Shown here one piece after another: positions 1 to 8,362 of a DNA stretch of 34,026 nt. The stretch is from assembly GCF_007829435.1 (NCBI RefSeq), contig NZ_VLJN01000007.1:53802-87827 (forward strand). The letters run 5' to 3'. The notes beneath the pieces are model-generated. The model did not search any database, was not told the DNA's origin, and was given only the letters and a program-made list of their open reading frames with translations. Positions within the stretch are counted from its first letter, which is position 1; each line of letters starts with the position of its first letter. The stretch is from Cupriavidus gilardii J11 (lineage in GTDB: Bacteria; Pseudomonadota; Gammaproteobacteria; Burkholderiales; Burkholderiaceae). The position numbers and the translations under genes are program-made.

Positions 1-339
1 CCCCGGCCGATCGCCGGGGTAGAACTGCGACATCCACGCTTTCAAGTCCACGTGGCGCACGGTCAACTCGGGGTCGTCGAGCGCCGGCCGCTGCGAGTCC
101 AGCACGATGCCGGCCTTGCCACCGGGCAATTCGCCATGCGTCAGCGCGTCGAAGATGCGCTCGGCATACAGGCGCAGCAGCGGCCAGCGCGGGAATTCGC
201 CGGGCTCCGGCATGGCACGCTGCTCCAGCGCTTCCAGAATACGCTGCTCGAAGCGCAGGAGACCGCACCAGCGGACGGCCGCCTCGATCGGTCGGTAGTA
301 CGTCTTTGCGCCAAAGGCGTGGCTGCTCGATTTCGGCAT
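1..339 (-). CDS. Conserved genomic-island hypothetical protein, partial (N-terminal 113 residues)
   Basis: An open frame on the minus strand begins at ATG 339-337 and runs without a stop to the left edge, so the C-terminus is outside the window. A GGGAAGAG ribosome-binding site lies about six bases upstream of this ATG. The protein begins MPKSSSHAFGAKTYYRPIEA and contains the stretches FPRWPLLRLYAERIFDAL and LTVRHVDLKAWMSQFYPGD. Coherent helical composition and third-position GC bias support real coding. From memory, proteins of this type lie in integrative elements of the clc/PAGI-2 family and next to stress-tolerance islands, but I know no function. An in-frame GTG upstream is an alternative start. 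The competing reading frames over the same bases look like shadows. Confidence 0.6.
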   Translation of the reverse strand, partial: MPKSSSHAFGAKTYYRPIEAAVRWCGLLRFEQRILEALEQRAMPEPGEFPRWPLLRLYAERIFDALTHGELPGGKAGIVLDSQRPALDDPELTVRHVDLKAWMSQFYPGDRPG

Positions 340-878
340 ATCGCGCTCTTCCCATCGTCGGATCGACACATGGCAAGCGCGCGCGGCCCACATGGGCGCA
401 GCGATTGCCCAAAGAACCCGATGAAGCGCGAGCCGGTCGGCATCGTGGTGGACGTTGGGTGCGGCGATGTCGCCGAGCGTTACGCAGGGGGCAAACCTCC
501 TTGCGGTGCCCGCTACACCTCAACCATAATGCACCTGCGAAAAATCTTGTTACCGGCGCAACGGTCTGAAAAGCCGCGCATCCAAGTTCGATCAGGAAGG
601 GATGCCGCGCTTTACCGGAAAACCAGGGCAAAGTTTTCGTAGGAATACGGGCGGGGTAAAGCGCCAATGCGACTTCCGGCTGAGCCGGTTTGCATCCAGC
701 AAGGGCTCATGCGTTCTGCGTCACTGCTGTGACCTCGACAGCTTGAAGGTGCCTTGCTTGATGCCGGGTGGATAGGCCCGATTCGCCATCCATGCCCGTG
801 ACGCAAAAGGTCGGCCGCCGATGCAATGCGGGTCAAGGTCCAGACCGAAAGGGAATCGTACCGTCCAAAATCCCCGCG
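340..878. other. Gene-free stretch between the island gene and lysR
   Basis: I see no convincing gene here. Open frames on both strands have arginine- and serine-rich translations typical of random high-GC frames and no good ribosome-binding sites. The left part should hold the promoter and leader of the minus-strand gene ending at the window edge. The right part lies downstream of the minus-strand lysR gene. No clear T-tailed hairpin was found after the lysR stop. Confidence 0.5.
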
Positions 879-1787
879 TCACATCGGGCGTTGATCGGTG
901 CCTTGCGGGCGTCCGACACGCTCCACGCGGTCGATGAACTGCCGCAGCGGCTCCATGATTTCGCCTTCGGGTCGCAGTAGATAGGTCGTCAGCGAAGCGG
1001 TCTCGTCGGCCAGCGGCCGCACGACGACATCGGCCTGATGGCAACCCGCCAGATGCGCCGCGCTCGAAAAGCCCACGCCGTAGCCGGCGGCCACGAGGGC
1101 CAGCATCAGGGAATGGGTCTTGACGTACTCGGCTACCGTCGGCTGCGCATCCACCGTGCGGAGCAGCCGTTCGCGCTGCCGGCTGCAACCTTCGCAGACC
1201 TGGGGATCGCACAGCACCAGCGGATAGCTCGCCACTTCCTCCAGCGGCACTTGCTTGAAAGCCAGCAGCGGATGCCTGGCGGGCAAAGCCACCACCAGCG
1301 GGTCTCGCCACACCGGCATGGCGACGATGCCGGCGTCCATTTCACCAGCCAATGCAAAACCTGCGTCATACAAGTCGTTGCGCAGTCCAGTCACCAACTG
1401 CGCCAGTGCAGTTTCAAATATCCGAATGCCGACCTGTGGTGCCTCCTCGCGGCAAAGCGCAAGCAACGCCGACAAGCGGGCCTGCCCCATGTCACCAGAT
1501 AGTGCGATGCGCAGCGTGTTCCGCTGGTTCGCTGCGGCGCGTGCCTTGGTCTGCGCTTGCTCGAAGGCCAGCAGTACGCGCCGGGCTTCTTCGAGGAAGA
1601 CCTGTCCCGCCGGTGTGACACGAACACTGCGTGGCAAGCGGTTGAGCAGCGGCACCCCTAAATCCGCCTCCATCTGGCGGATCGTGCGCGACAGTGGAGA
1701 CTGTTCGATGTGCAGCCGTCGAGCAGCCCGGCCGAAGTGCAGTTCCTCGGCTACGGCGATGAAGCAGCGAAGATGGCGTAAGTTCAT
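879..1787 (-). CDS. LysR-family transcriptional regulator (left copy)
   Basis: A 302-residue LysR-type regulator. The N-terminal winged helix-turn-helix covers roughly residues 1-60 (LRHLRCFIAVAEELHFGRAA, then SPLSRTIRQMEADLGVPLL). It is followed by a linker helix and a periplasmic-binding-protein-like effector domain (about 90-295). Length and start are normal for the family. It is a paralogue of the LysR gene at 19578-20486: both have 302 residues and align almost without gaps, so they bracket the stress island. The ATG at 1787-1785 is followed upstream (1793-1831) by an imperfect dyad that may be its own operator. The effector ligand and target genes cannot be inferred. The neighbours on the other side are transposase debris, so the usual divergent target gene may have been lost. 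Confidence 0.9.
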   Translation of the reverse strand: MNLRHLRCFIAVAEELHFGRAARRLHIEQSPLSRTIRQMEADLGVPLLNRLPRSVRVTPAGQVFLEEARRVLLAFEQAQTKARAAANQRNTLRIALSGDMGQARLSALLALCREEAPQVGIRIFETALAQLVTGLRNDLYDAGFALAGEMDAGIVAMPVWRDPLVVALPARHPLLAFKQVPLEEVASYPLVLCDPQVCEGCSRQRERLLRTVDAQPTVAEYVKTHSLMLALVAAGYGVGFSSAAHLAGCHQADVVVRPLADETASLTTYLLRPEGEIMEPLRQFIDRVERVGRPQGTDQRPM

Positions 1788-1792
1788 GCTTT

Positions 1793-1831
1793 CTCCCTAC
1801 CGATGTGATCAGTCCATATCATCGTAGGGAG
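1793..1831. promoter_or_regulatory. Imperfect inverted repeat upstream of left lysR (candidate autoregulatory operator)
   Basis: CTCCCTACCGATG (1793-1805) is mirrored by CATCGTAGGGAG (1820-1831), twelve paired positions with one bulged base, separated by 14 bases. It starts six bases upstream of the lysR ATG. LysR proteins commonly bind dyads next to their own start, so an operator role is inferred from position and symmetry. Confidence 0.45.
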
Positions 1832-1919
1832 CCGAATAGTGCGGAGGATTCACCTCTGTATCGAGATGAGAGCCATCCTGGGGGGGTGATGCTCGGATGC
1901 TTTTCGCCCATGTCAGCGC

Positions 1920-2400
1920 CTACGGCGAAGCTCTCGTTCGAGATCGCCCAGCTGCGACGCCTGAAGTTCGGCAAGAAGAGCGAGCAGCTCGATGCCGAAC
2001 AACGCGCGCTGTTCGACGAGGCTCTGGACGCCGACCTTGCCGCGGCTGAGGCGCAGCTCCAGGAACTGCTGGGCAAGAAGAAGCCGCCGGCTACGCCTGG
2101 CGCGATGCCTAAGCGCACCGCCTTGCCGGCGGACCTGCCGCGCGTGGACTGCCACCACGAGCCCGAGAACACCCGCTGCGCGTGCGGCTGTGCGCTCAAG
2201 CGCATCAGCGAGAAGCTGGACTACACGCCGGGCGTGTTCACGGTCGAGTGCCACATCCGCGGCAAGTGGACCTGCGCATAGATGCCGAACGCTGACCCAG
2301 GCGCCGGTCCCGGCGGAGATCATCGCCAAGGGCATCCCCACCTCCGGGCTGCTCGCGTAGGTGCTGGTCGCAAAGGACTCCGACCATCTGCCGCTTACAT
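1920..2400 (+). pseudogene. IS66-family transposase TnpC, N-terminal remnant
   Basis: The frame reads KLSFEIAQLRRLKFGKKSEQ, then an acidic/alanine linker, and the zinc-finger-like HEPENTRCACGCALKRI segment followed by LDYTPGVFTVECHIRGKW. This is the typical N-terminal third of IS66 TnpC. It is broken by TAG at 2279-2281 where the family has glutamine, by a one-base insertion just after it, and by a second TAG at 2358-2360, again in place of glutamine. Similarity ends after the VLVAKDSDHLPL stretch near 2397. The beginning of TnpC, the DDE catalytic domain, tnpA/tnpB and the terminal inverted repeats are absent, so this is an inactive scar. Confidence 0.85.
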
Positions 2401-2449
2401 GGTCGTCCCCTAGGCAAGCAGGAATAAGCTGCGTGAGTGAATCGGGAGG

Positions 2450-2833
2450 TTTGCGTAGCTGATGGCTGGCCAGCAGCGTCTGCGCCGGCGGCTTCACCGG
2501 CACGAAGCGCATGTGCGGGCGGGTTGCCGCCTCGCAGATCGCTGCGGCATCGGCCGCACCATTCTTGCGTCCCTTGCCGGCCATGCGGTAGGGCGTGACG
2601 AAGTGGCCTGCAATCAGCCGCGCATCCAGCCCATAGCCGCGCAGCTTGCGTGCCCAGTGATGCGCACCGCCGCAGGCCTCCAGGGCCACCAGGCAGCCGG
2701 GAGGCAGCTCCGCGCACCAGGCCGCAAACTTGTCAGCGGCCAGCGCCTTGGCAACCACCACGCGCGCATCCTCCGCATGCACCTAGACAACCCGCTTGGC
2801 CAGATCCACCCCGACTCGGGCAATCTCGTTCAT
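2450..2833 (-). pseudogene. IS110-family transposase, N-terminal remnant
   Basis: From ATG 2833-2831, with an upstream GGGGAAGTCC ribosome-binding region, the minus strand reads MNEIARVGVDLAKRVV, then a TAG stop at 2785-2783 where IS110 proteins have glutamine. It continues in the same frame with the DEDD-type N-terminal region (CLVALEACGGAHHWARKLRG, RKNGAADAAAICEAATRPHM, RFVPVK). Similarity stops near 2450, roughly residue 128 of a protein that is normally about 340 residues. The transposase-20 domain with its catalytic serine is missing. It abuts the IS66 remnant, forming a graveyard of insertions at the left edge of the stress island. Confidence 0.85.
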
Positions 2834-2957
2834 GGACTTCCCCTTTCACATGGCAGCAGATTGATGACTTGGGGAGCACCATCGCGGTGGCAGCCAACAT
2901 TTGTTTCCTGGCTGCTTACGATTGAGTCACATCAATCGGCCAGCAGATCGCTGGATG

Positions 2958-2995
2958 TTGACTCTTGACTTTCGGCATGTTAGGCGCAGTATCTT
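2958..2995 (+). promoter_or_regulatory. Candidate promoter region of the stress-tolerance array
   Basis: Two overlapping -35-like hexamers, TTGACT at 2958-2963 and 2965-2970, lie upstream of weak -10 candidates (TAGGCG at 2981 or TATCTT at 2990). They sit about 90 bases upstream of the first gene of the array and directly before a perfect inverted repeat. The -10 match is poor, so the exact promoter is uncertain. No sigma-32 consensus was recognised. Confidence 0.3.
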
Positions 2996-3011
2996 GCAAA
3001 GTCTTGCAAGA
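2992..3011. promoter_or_regulatory. Perfect 8-bp inverted repeat, likely operator
   Basis: TCTTGCAA (2992-2999) and TTGCAAGA (3004-3011) form a perfect inverted repeat with a 4-base spacer. Because of its composition it can also be read as a tandem TCTTGCAA repeat. It lies 46 bases upstream of the ATG of the HTH protein and overlaps or follows the candidate promoter. This is where an autoregulator or a stress regulator would be expected to bind. Confidence 0.5.
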
Positions 3012-3057
3012 ACTTCCTCAGGCGAGGCCGCGTGACGACGGAACTTGTGGGGGTGGT

Positions 3058-3339
3058 ATGACAGCGCGCCAGCAGGCGATCTTCACACTCGACGAGTTGG
3101 CTGCCTACTTGAAAGTCGGCAAGCGGACGCTTTACCGGCTCGCCTCGCACGGGGAGATTCCGGCCTTCAAGGTCGGCGGGACGTGGCGGTTTCGTCAAAG
3201 TGAAATCGATCGATGGATCAATGATCAGATCCAAGCAGGCAGAAAGAAGGAGGTGATACGCACAGATGAGCAGCCAAAGTCAGCGGAACACTCCGTGTCG
3301 TCTGGGCGCGCTGTCCGTCGCCGCAGGCAAACGGAGTGA
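3058..3339 (+). CDS. Excisionase/MerR-like helix-turn-helix DNA-binding protein
   Basis: A 93-residue protein with one HTH_17 (excisionase-type) domain at residues about 8-60: FTLDELAAYLKVGKRTLYRL, then IPAFKVGGTWRFRQSEIDRW. The arrangement of helix-turn-helix, wing and W-x-F-x-x-x-x-I-D-x-W is characteristic of this family. The C-terminal 35 residues are basic and probably disordered. It is the first gene of the stress-tolerance array, 35 bases ahead of hsp20. In related islands a small HTH gene occupies the same place, so a role as local regulator is likely. A recombination directionality role, as in true excisionases, is the alternative. The TCTTGCAA inverted repeat upstream is its best candidate binding site. 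Confidence 0.8.
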   Translation: MTARQQAIFTLDELAAYLKVGKRTLYRLASHGEIPAFKVGGTWRFRQSEIDRWINDQIQAGRKKEVIRTDEQPKSAEHSVSSGRAVRRRRQTE

Positions 3340-3374
3340 GCGAGAGTCTTCAATTTTTCTTCTGGAGGTGTGAC

Positions 3375-3944
3375 ATGGACATTGATTTCAAGAAATTGGC
3401 TCCCTGGAACTGGTTCAAGAAGGAGCAGGAAGAACAACAGAGCACTGCCTCGCTCCCGGTGCAGCGCAATGACCTGCCGGTGGCGGGCGGGCTCGTCAGT
3501 CCCATCCTGCAATTGCATCGGGAGATCGACCGCCTGTTCGACGACGCGTTTCGAGGCTTCGGTTTCCCGACGCTGGCCATGCCACGCTGGCCGTCGGACT
3601 GGCCGGGCATGCTGAAGCCGGCGCTGGACATCCAGGAGACCGACAAGCAGTACAAGATCGCCCTGGAAGTACCCGGCATCGAGGAAAAAGACATCCAGAT
3701 CACGCTCGACAACGACGTGCTGCTGGTGCGCGGTGAAAAGCGTCAGGAGCAGGAAACGAAAGACGGCGGTTTCCACCGGGTGGAGCGCTCCTACGGCAGC
3801 TTTCAGCGCGCTCTGAACCTGCCGGCCGATGCCAACCAGGACACGATCAAGGCCGCTTTCAAGAACGGCGTGCTCACGATCACGATGGAAAAGCGCGAGG
3901 CCAGTACGCCCCAGCAGGGGCGCTCGATCCCGATCAACGGCTGA
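3375..3944 (+). CDS. hsp20: Small heat-shock protein Hsp20 (first copy, next to clpK)
   Basis: A 189-residue small heat-shock protein: an ATP-independent holdase that keeps unfolding cytosolic proteins soluble for disaggregation. The N-terminal arm (1-75) is rich in Trp/Phe/Pro. The alpha-crystallin domain covers about 78-175 (LDIQETDKQYKIALEVPGIE, then GGFHRVERSYGSFQRALNLP), and a short tail carries the I-P-I motif (SIPING) used for oligomer contacts. The ATG at 3375 has GGAGG at 3364-3368. An ATG further upstream would add residues not usual for the family. It precedes clpK, with a hairpin between the two. In characterised clpK islands this pair acts together in thermotolerance. Confidence 0.93.
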   Translation: MDIDFKKLAPWNWFKKEQEEQQSTASLPVQRNDLPVAGGLVSPILQLHREIDRLFDDAFRGFGFPTLAMPRWPSDWPGMLKPALDIQETDKQYKIALEVPGIEEKDIQITLDNDVLLVRGEKRQEQETKDGGFHRVERSYGSFQRALNLPADANQDTIKAAFKNGVLTITMEKREASTPQQGRSIPING

Positions 3945-3983
3945 CGCGGGGCAGCGCGTTTTTCTCAAAAACCACAAAGAGAT

Positions 3984-4008
3984 GAGGCACCGTGATCGGC
4001 GGTGCCTC
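3984..4008 (+). promoter_or_regulatory. Hairpin between hsp20 and clpK
   Basis: GAGGCACCG and CGGTGCCTC form a perfect 9-bp stem around a 7-base loop. It is not followed by a T tract, so it is not a standard intrinsic terminator. It ends 15 bases before the clpK ribosome-binding site (ACAGGAG, 4024-4030). It could stabilise the hsp20 transcript, attenuate read-through or tune clpK translation. Confidence 0.5.
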
Positions 4009-4037
4009 GTCAGATCAATCTTTACAGGAGCATCAGC

Positions 4038-6887
4038 ATGGCCAGAAAACAATGCCAAGTCTGCGGCCAGCCCGCCACGGTGCGGGTGGAAGCCAATCTC
4101 AATGGTCGCCACAGCACCATGCTGTTGTGTGACGATCACTATCGCCAACTGGTGCGCCAGCAAAAGCGCACCGTCTCACCGCTGGAAGCCTTGTTCGGCT
4201 CGCGCAGCGGGCTGTTCGAAGACTTCCTTGGCAGCGACTTCTTCCGCATCGGTGACGACGCACCGTCCATGGCGGCCGATACCGACGAGGTCGTCGATGC
4301 CTCGTTCGGCGAACCCGCCCCGGCCGGTACGGGCACCGCGCGCCGTCGCGGCAGTGGGCTCGCCAGCCGTATCAGCGAACAGTCCGAGGCCCTATTGCAG
4401 GAGGCCGCCCGACACGCTGCAGAGTTCGGGCGCGCCGAAGTCGATACCGAACACCTGCTGCTGGCGCTATCCGACAGCGACGTGGTCAAGACCATCCTGG
4501 GGCAGTTCAAGATCAAGGTCGATGACCTCAAGCGCCAGATCGAATCCGAAGCCAAGCGCGGCGATAAGCCGTTCGAGGGCGAGATCGGCGTGTCGCCCCG
4601 GGTCAAGGACGCGCTCAGCCGTGCTTTCGTGACCTCCAACGAACTCGGCCACTCTTATGTCGGGCCGGAGCATTTCCTGATCGGGCTCGCCGAGGAAGGC
4701 GAAGGTTTGGCGGCCAACCTGCTGCGCCGTTACGGCCTCACGCCGCAAGCGCTGCGCCAGCAGGTAAGCAAGGTGGTCGGCAAAGGGGCCGAGGATGGCC
4801 GCGCCGAGACGCCGACCAACACGCCGGAACTCGACAAGTATTCGCGCGACCTCACCAAGATGGCGCGCGAGGGCAAGCTCGATCCGGTCATCGGCCGCGC
4901 GCAGGAGATCGAGACGACCATCGAAGTGCTGGCCCGGCGCAAGAAGAACAACCCGGTGCTGATCGGCGAGCCCGGCGTCGGCAAGACCGCCATCGTCGAA
5001 GGGCTGGCGCAGCGCATGGTCGCCGGCGAAGTGCCCGAGACGCTGCGCGACAAGCGTCTGGTCGAACTCAACATCAACGCCATGGTGGCAGGCGCCAAGT
5101 ACCGCGGCGAGTTCGAGGAGCGCGTGCAGAAGGTGCTCAAGGAAGTGACCGAGCACCAGGGCGAGCTGATTCTCTTCATCGACGAGGTGCACACCATCGT
5201 CGGTGCAGGCCAGGGTGGCGGCGAAGGCGGGCTGGACGTGGCCAACGTGTTCAAGCCGATGATGGCGCGCGGCGAACTGAACCTGATCGGCGCCACCACG
5301 CTCAACGAGTATCAGAAGTACATCGAGAAGGACGCCGCGCTGGAGCGTCGCTTCCAGCCGGTGATGGTGCCCGAGCCGACGGTAGCGCAGACCATGATGA
5401 TCCTGCGCGGCCTGCGCGACACCTTCGAGGCGCACCACAAGGTCAGCATCACCGAGGATGCGATCATCGCTGCCGCCGAGTTGTCGGACCGCTACATCAC
5501 CGCGCGCTTTTTGCCTGACAAGGCCATCGACCTGCTCGACCAGGCGGCCGCACGCGTGAAGCTGTCGGCCACGGCCCGCCCGGTGGCGGTGCAAGAGCTG
5601 GAGTCCGAACTGCACCAGCTGCGGCGTGAGCAGGACTATGTGGCCTCGCGCAAGCAGTACGACAAGGCCGCCGAGCTGGGCAAGCACATCGAGGCCAAAG
5701 AGGCCGAACTCAAGAAGCTTGTCGAGGAATGGGAACGCGAGCGCGCCTCGGGCAGTGCCGAAGTCAAAGCCGAGCATGTCGCGCAGATCGTCTCGCGCCT
5801 GACCGGCATTCCGGTCAACGAGCTGACGGTGGAAGAACGCGAGAAGCTGCTGCATCTGGAGCAGCGGCTGCACGAGCGCCTCGTGGGCCAGGACGAAGCG
5901 GTGCGCGCGGTGGCCGATGCCGTGCGGTTGTCGCGCGCGGGCCTGCGCGAAGGCAGCAAGCCGGTGGCGACTTTTCTGTTCCTCGGGCCGACCGGCGTGG
6001 GCAAGACCGAGCTCGCCAAGGCGCTGGCCGAGTCCATCTATGGCGATGAAGGTGCGCTGCTGCGCATCGACATGTCCGAGTACGGGGAACGCCATACCGT
6101 GGCACGCCTGGTGGGGGCGCCTCCGGGTTACGTCGGCTACGACGAGGGTGGCCAGCTCACCGAGAAGGTGCGGCGCAAACCCTACAGCGTGTTGCTGCTG
6201 GACGAGATCGAGAAGGCTCACCCCGACGTCTACAACATCCTGCTGCAGGTGTTCGACGACGGGCGGCTCACCGACGGCAAGGGCCGGGTGGTGGATTTCA
6301 CCAATACCATCATCATCGCCACCTCGAACTTGGGCTCGGACATCATCCAGCGTCGGCTGAAGGCCCGTGGCGCCGCCGGCGAGGAATACGAGAAGACCAA
6401 GGGCGAGGTGATGGACGTGCTGCGCGGACACTTCCGCCCCGAGTTCCTCAACCGCATCGACGAGATCATCGTCTTCCATGCGCTGGGCAAGGAGGAGATC
6501 CGCCATATCGTCGGCCTGCAGCTCGATCGTGTGGCCCGCAACGCCGCCAGCCAGGGCGTGACGCTGACCTTCGATCAGACCTTGATCGATCACTTCGCGG
6601 AGGAAGGCTACAAGCCCGAGTTCGGCGCGCGTGAGCTCAAGCGGCTGATCCGCAGCGAGCTGGAAACTGCTCTGGCGCGCGAGATGCTGGGTGGCGGTAT
6701 CGGCAAGGCCGATCACGCCAGCGCCCGCTGGGACGACAAGGCCGAACGGGTGGTCTTCGAGCGCCAGGAGCCACCCGCGAAGCCGGCCGAGCCTGAGAAG
6801 CCCGATGCCGCGAACGTGGCCGAGACGCCGCCGAGCGACGCGAGCAAGCCTGCGCGCAAGAAGAAGTCAGCGGGCGGCGAATCTTGA
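4038..6887 (+). CDS. clpK: ClpK/ClpG-type AAA+ disaggregase
   Basis: A 949-residue HSP100 protein. Residues 1-40 form a small zinc-binding module (C6, C9, C31, H34) typical of ClpK/ClpG and absent from ClpB. After it come a Clp N-type domain (about 110-255), AAA-1 (Walker A GEPGVGKT about 310, Walker [11 protein letters not shown] about 380), a shortened middle domain (about 515-590), and AAA-2 (Walker A GPTGVGKT about 650, Walker [12 protein letters not shown] about 720). An extended Pro/Ala/Lys-rich tail follows. Characterised relatives are stand-alone disaggregases that dissolve heat aggregates without DnaK or ClpP. No ClpP-docking tripeptide loop was recognised. The start at 4038 is supported by ACAGGAG and the cysteine module. 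It is the hallmark gene of the island and overlaps or abuts the next gene. Confidence 0.96.
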   Translation: MARKQCQVCGQPATVRVEANLNGRHSTMLLCDDHYRQLVRQQKRTVSPLEALFGSRSGLFEDFLGSDFFRIGDDAPSMAADTDEVVDASFGEPAPAGTGTARRRGSGLASRISEQSEALLQEAARHAAEFGRAEVDTEHLLLALSDSDVVKTILGQFKIKVDDLKRQIESEAKRGDKPFEGEIGVSPRVKDALSRAFVTSNELGHSYVGPEHFLIGLAEEGEGLAANLLRRYGLTPQALRQQVSKVVGKGAEDGRAETPTNTPELDKYSRDLTKMAREGKLDPVIGRAQEIETTIEVLARRKKNNPVLIGEPGVGKTAIVEGLAQRMVAGEVPETLRDKRLVELNINAMVAGAKYRGEFEERVQKVLKEVTEHQGELILFIDEVHTIVGAGQGGGEGGLDVANVFKPMMARGELNLIGATTLNEYQKYIEKDAALERRFQPVMVPEPTVAQTMMILRGLRDTFEAHHKVSITEDAIIAAAELSDRYITARFLPDKAIDLLDQAAARVKLSATARPVAVQELESELHQLRREQDYVASRKQYDKAAELGKHIEAKEAELKKLVEEWERERASGSAEVKAEHVAQIVSRLTGIPVNELTVEEREKLLHLEQRLHERLVGQDEAVRAVADAVRLSRAGLREGSKPVATFLFLGPTGVGKTELAKALAESIYGDEGALLRIDMSEYGERHTVARLVGAPPGYVGYDEGGQLTEKVRRKPYSVLLLDEIEKAHPDVYNILLQVFDDGRLTDGKGRVVDFTNTIIIATSNLGSDIIQRRLKARGAAGEEYEKTKGEVMDVLRGHFRPEFLNRIDEIIVFHALGKEEIRHIVGLQLDRVARNAASQGVTLTFDQTLIDHFAEEGYKPEFGARELKRLIRSELETALAREMLGGGIGKADHASARWDDKAERVVFERQEPPAKPAEPEKPDAANVAETPPSDASKPARKKKSAGGES

Positions 6888-6904
6888 GTCATGGGGAGGC
6901 TGTC

Positions 6905-8335
6905 GTGTCCGACCCCAACGGGCTGACATGGGCAGCCACCCTCGTGTCGCTGGCGGTCGCTATCCCCACAGCGGGGCACGCGGTCATCTACAAGCGTGAC
7001 CCTCGATCGGCCACGCTGTGGGTGCTGCTGATCGCGCTGTTGCCGCTGGGCGGTTCGCTGCTGTATGGGCTGTTCGGCATCAACCGTTACCAGCGGCGGG
7101 CGCGGCGGCTGTTTCCGGGGGCAGATCCTGCTGTTCGGCAGGACCTCGCGCCTACGATGCCCCAGGCCGTATCGGCGCCGTTTGCCGGCCTGGCGCACCT
7201 GGTGGGACGTGCCACCGGCCAGTCGCTGACCAGCGGCAACCGCATCGAGCCGCTCGTCGATGGCGAGCAGGCCTACCCGGCCATGCTCGCTGCCATCGAG
7301 TCGGCGCGGCACAGCGTCGCGCTGGCTTCGTACATCTTCGACAGCCAAGGCATCGGGGCGCAGTTCGTCGATGCGCTGCGCCGGGCTCATGAGCGCGGCG
7401 TGCAAGTGCGGGTGCTGATCGACGACGTCTATGCCCGCTGGAGGCCCCGCAGCGCTTACCGCGCCTTGCAACGCGCCGGCGTTCCGGCGGCGACGTTCAA
7501 CCCGACGTTGATTCCCGCGCGCCTGCATGCCGCGCATCTGCGCAATCACCGCAAGCTGCTGGTGATCGATGGCGAGACGGGTTTCACCGGCGGCATGAAC
7601 ATCTTCAGCCCGTATTGGCGGCCCGATGCGCCGGAGCAGGCCTGTCACGATTTGCACTCTCGTCTGCGCGGGCCGGTGGTTGCGCATCTGATGCGGTGCT
7701 TCACCGATGATTGGTGCGATACCACGGGCGAACGGCTCAGCAAGGGTTTCTGGGGCGAACCGCCCGCAACGGCTGATGAGCAAGGAACCTCTTGGGCGCG
7801 CGGCATCGAGGCCGGTCCCGATGAGGCCCTGGACAGGATGCGCTGGACCTTCATGGGCGCTTTGAGCGCGGCGAAGCATTCGGTGCGCATCTGGACACCT
7901 TACTTCGTGCCCGATCAGCCGATGATCGCGGCGCTGAGCACGGCCGCGTTGCGCGGCGTGCGCGTCGAGGTGCTGACGCCCGCAAACGGCGACCATCCCA
8001 CGGTGCAATGGGCCGCGCGCGCCCACTACTGGCAGGTGCTGGAGCACGGTGTACGCATCTTCGAACGGCCTGGCCCGTTCGACCACAGCAAGCTGATGCT
8101 GATAGACGGCCAGTGGTGCTGCCTGGGTTCGGCCAATTGGGATGCGCGCAGCCTGCGCCTGAACTTCGAGTTCAATGTGGAGGTGTACGACACCGCGCTG
8201 TCTACGCGGCTGGAATCCCTTTTTGATGCCGCTCGTGATGCGTCGGGCGAGATATCGGCGAAGGCGTTGCGCGCCCGCCCGCTGGCCATCCGCTTGCGCG
8301 ACGGGGTGGCCCGTCTGTTCACCCCCATTCTCTAG
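6905..8335 (+). CDS. Phospholipase D-family cardiolipin synthase
   Basis: A 476-residue membrane-associated phosphatidyltransferase. Two N-terminal transmembrane helices (about 7-25 and 37-57) are followed by two phospholipase D catalytic motifs: HRKLLVID near residue 215 and HSKLMLID near residue 394, each with the H-x-K-x4-D signature, and downstream GSANWD. Family members join phosphatidylglycerol molecules into cardiolipin. GTG 6905 is preferred, because GGGGAGG lies at 6893-6899 with five bases of spacing. A TTG at 6884, overlapping the clpK stop, is the alternative. In the stress array it presumably adjusts membrane lipids under heat or chlorine stress, which is inferred from the context. 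Confidence 0.9.
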   Translation: MSDPNGLTWAATLVSLAVAIPTAGHAVIYKRDPRSATLWVLLIALLPLGGSLLYGLFGINRYQRRARRLFPGADPAVRQDLAPTMPQAVSAPFAGLAHLVGRATGQSLTSGNRIEPLVDGEQAYPAMLAAIESARHSVALASYIFDSQGIGAQFVDALRRAHERGVQVRVLIDDVYARWRPRSAYRALQRAGVPAATFNPTLIPARLHAAHLRNHRKLLVIDGETGFTGGMNIFSPYWRPDAPEQACHDLHSRLRGPVVAHLMRCFTDDWCDTTGERLSKGFWGEPPATADEQGTSWARGIEAGPDEALDRMRWTFMGALSAAKHSVRIWTPYFVPDQPMIAALSTAALRGVRVEVLTPANGDHPTVQWAARAHYWQVLEHGVRIFERPGPFDHSKLMLIDGQWCCLGSANWDARSLRLNFEFNVEVYDTALSTRLESLFDAARDASGEISAKALRARPLAIRLRDGVARLFTPIL

Positions 8336-8362
8336 CGACACGACTTGCGAGGAACATTGCCC

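Noticed and set aside
52-642. 196-codon plus-strand frame at the left edge
   Set aside because: The minus-strand frame 1-339 has coherent protein character and a ribosome-binding site. The plus frame does not, and its right half covers non-coding-looking sequence.
4467-6716. Very long open frame on the minus strand opposite clpK (749 codons)
   Set aside because: It is a mirror of the strongly coding clpK sequence. The translation is His/Leu/Asp-rich without a family, which is typical antisense openness in high-GC genes.
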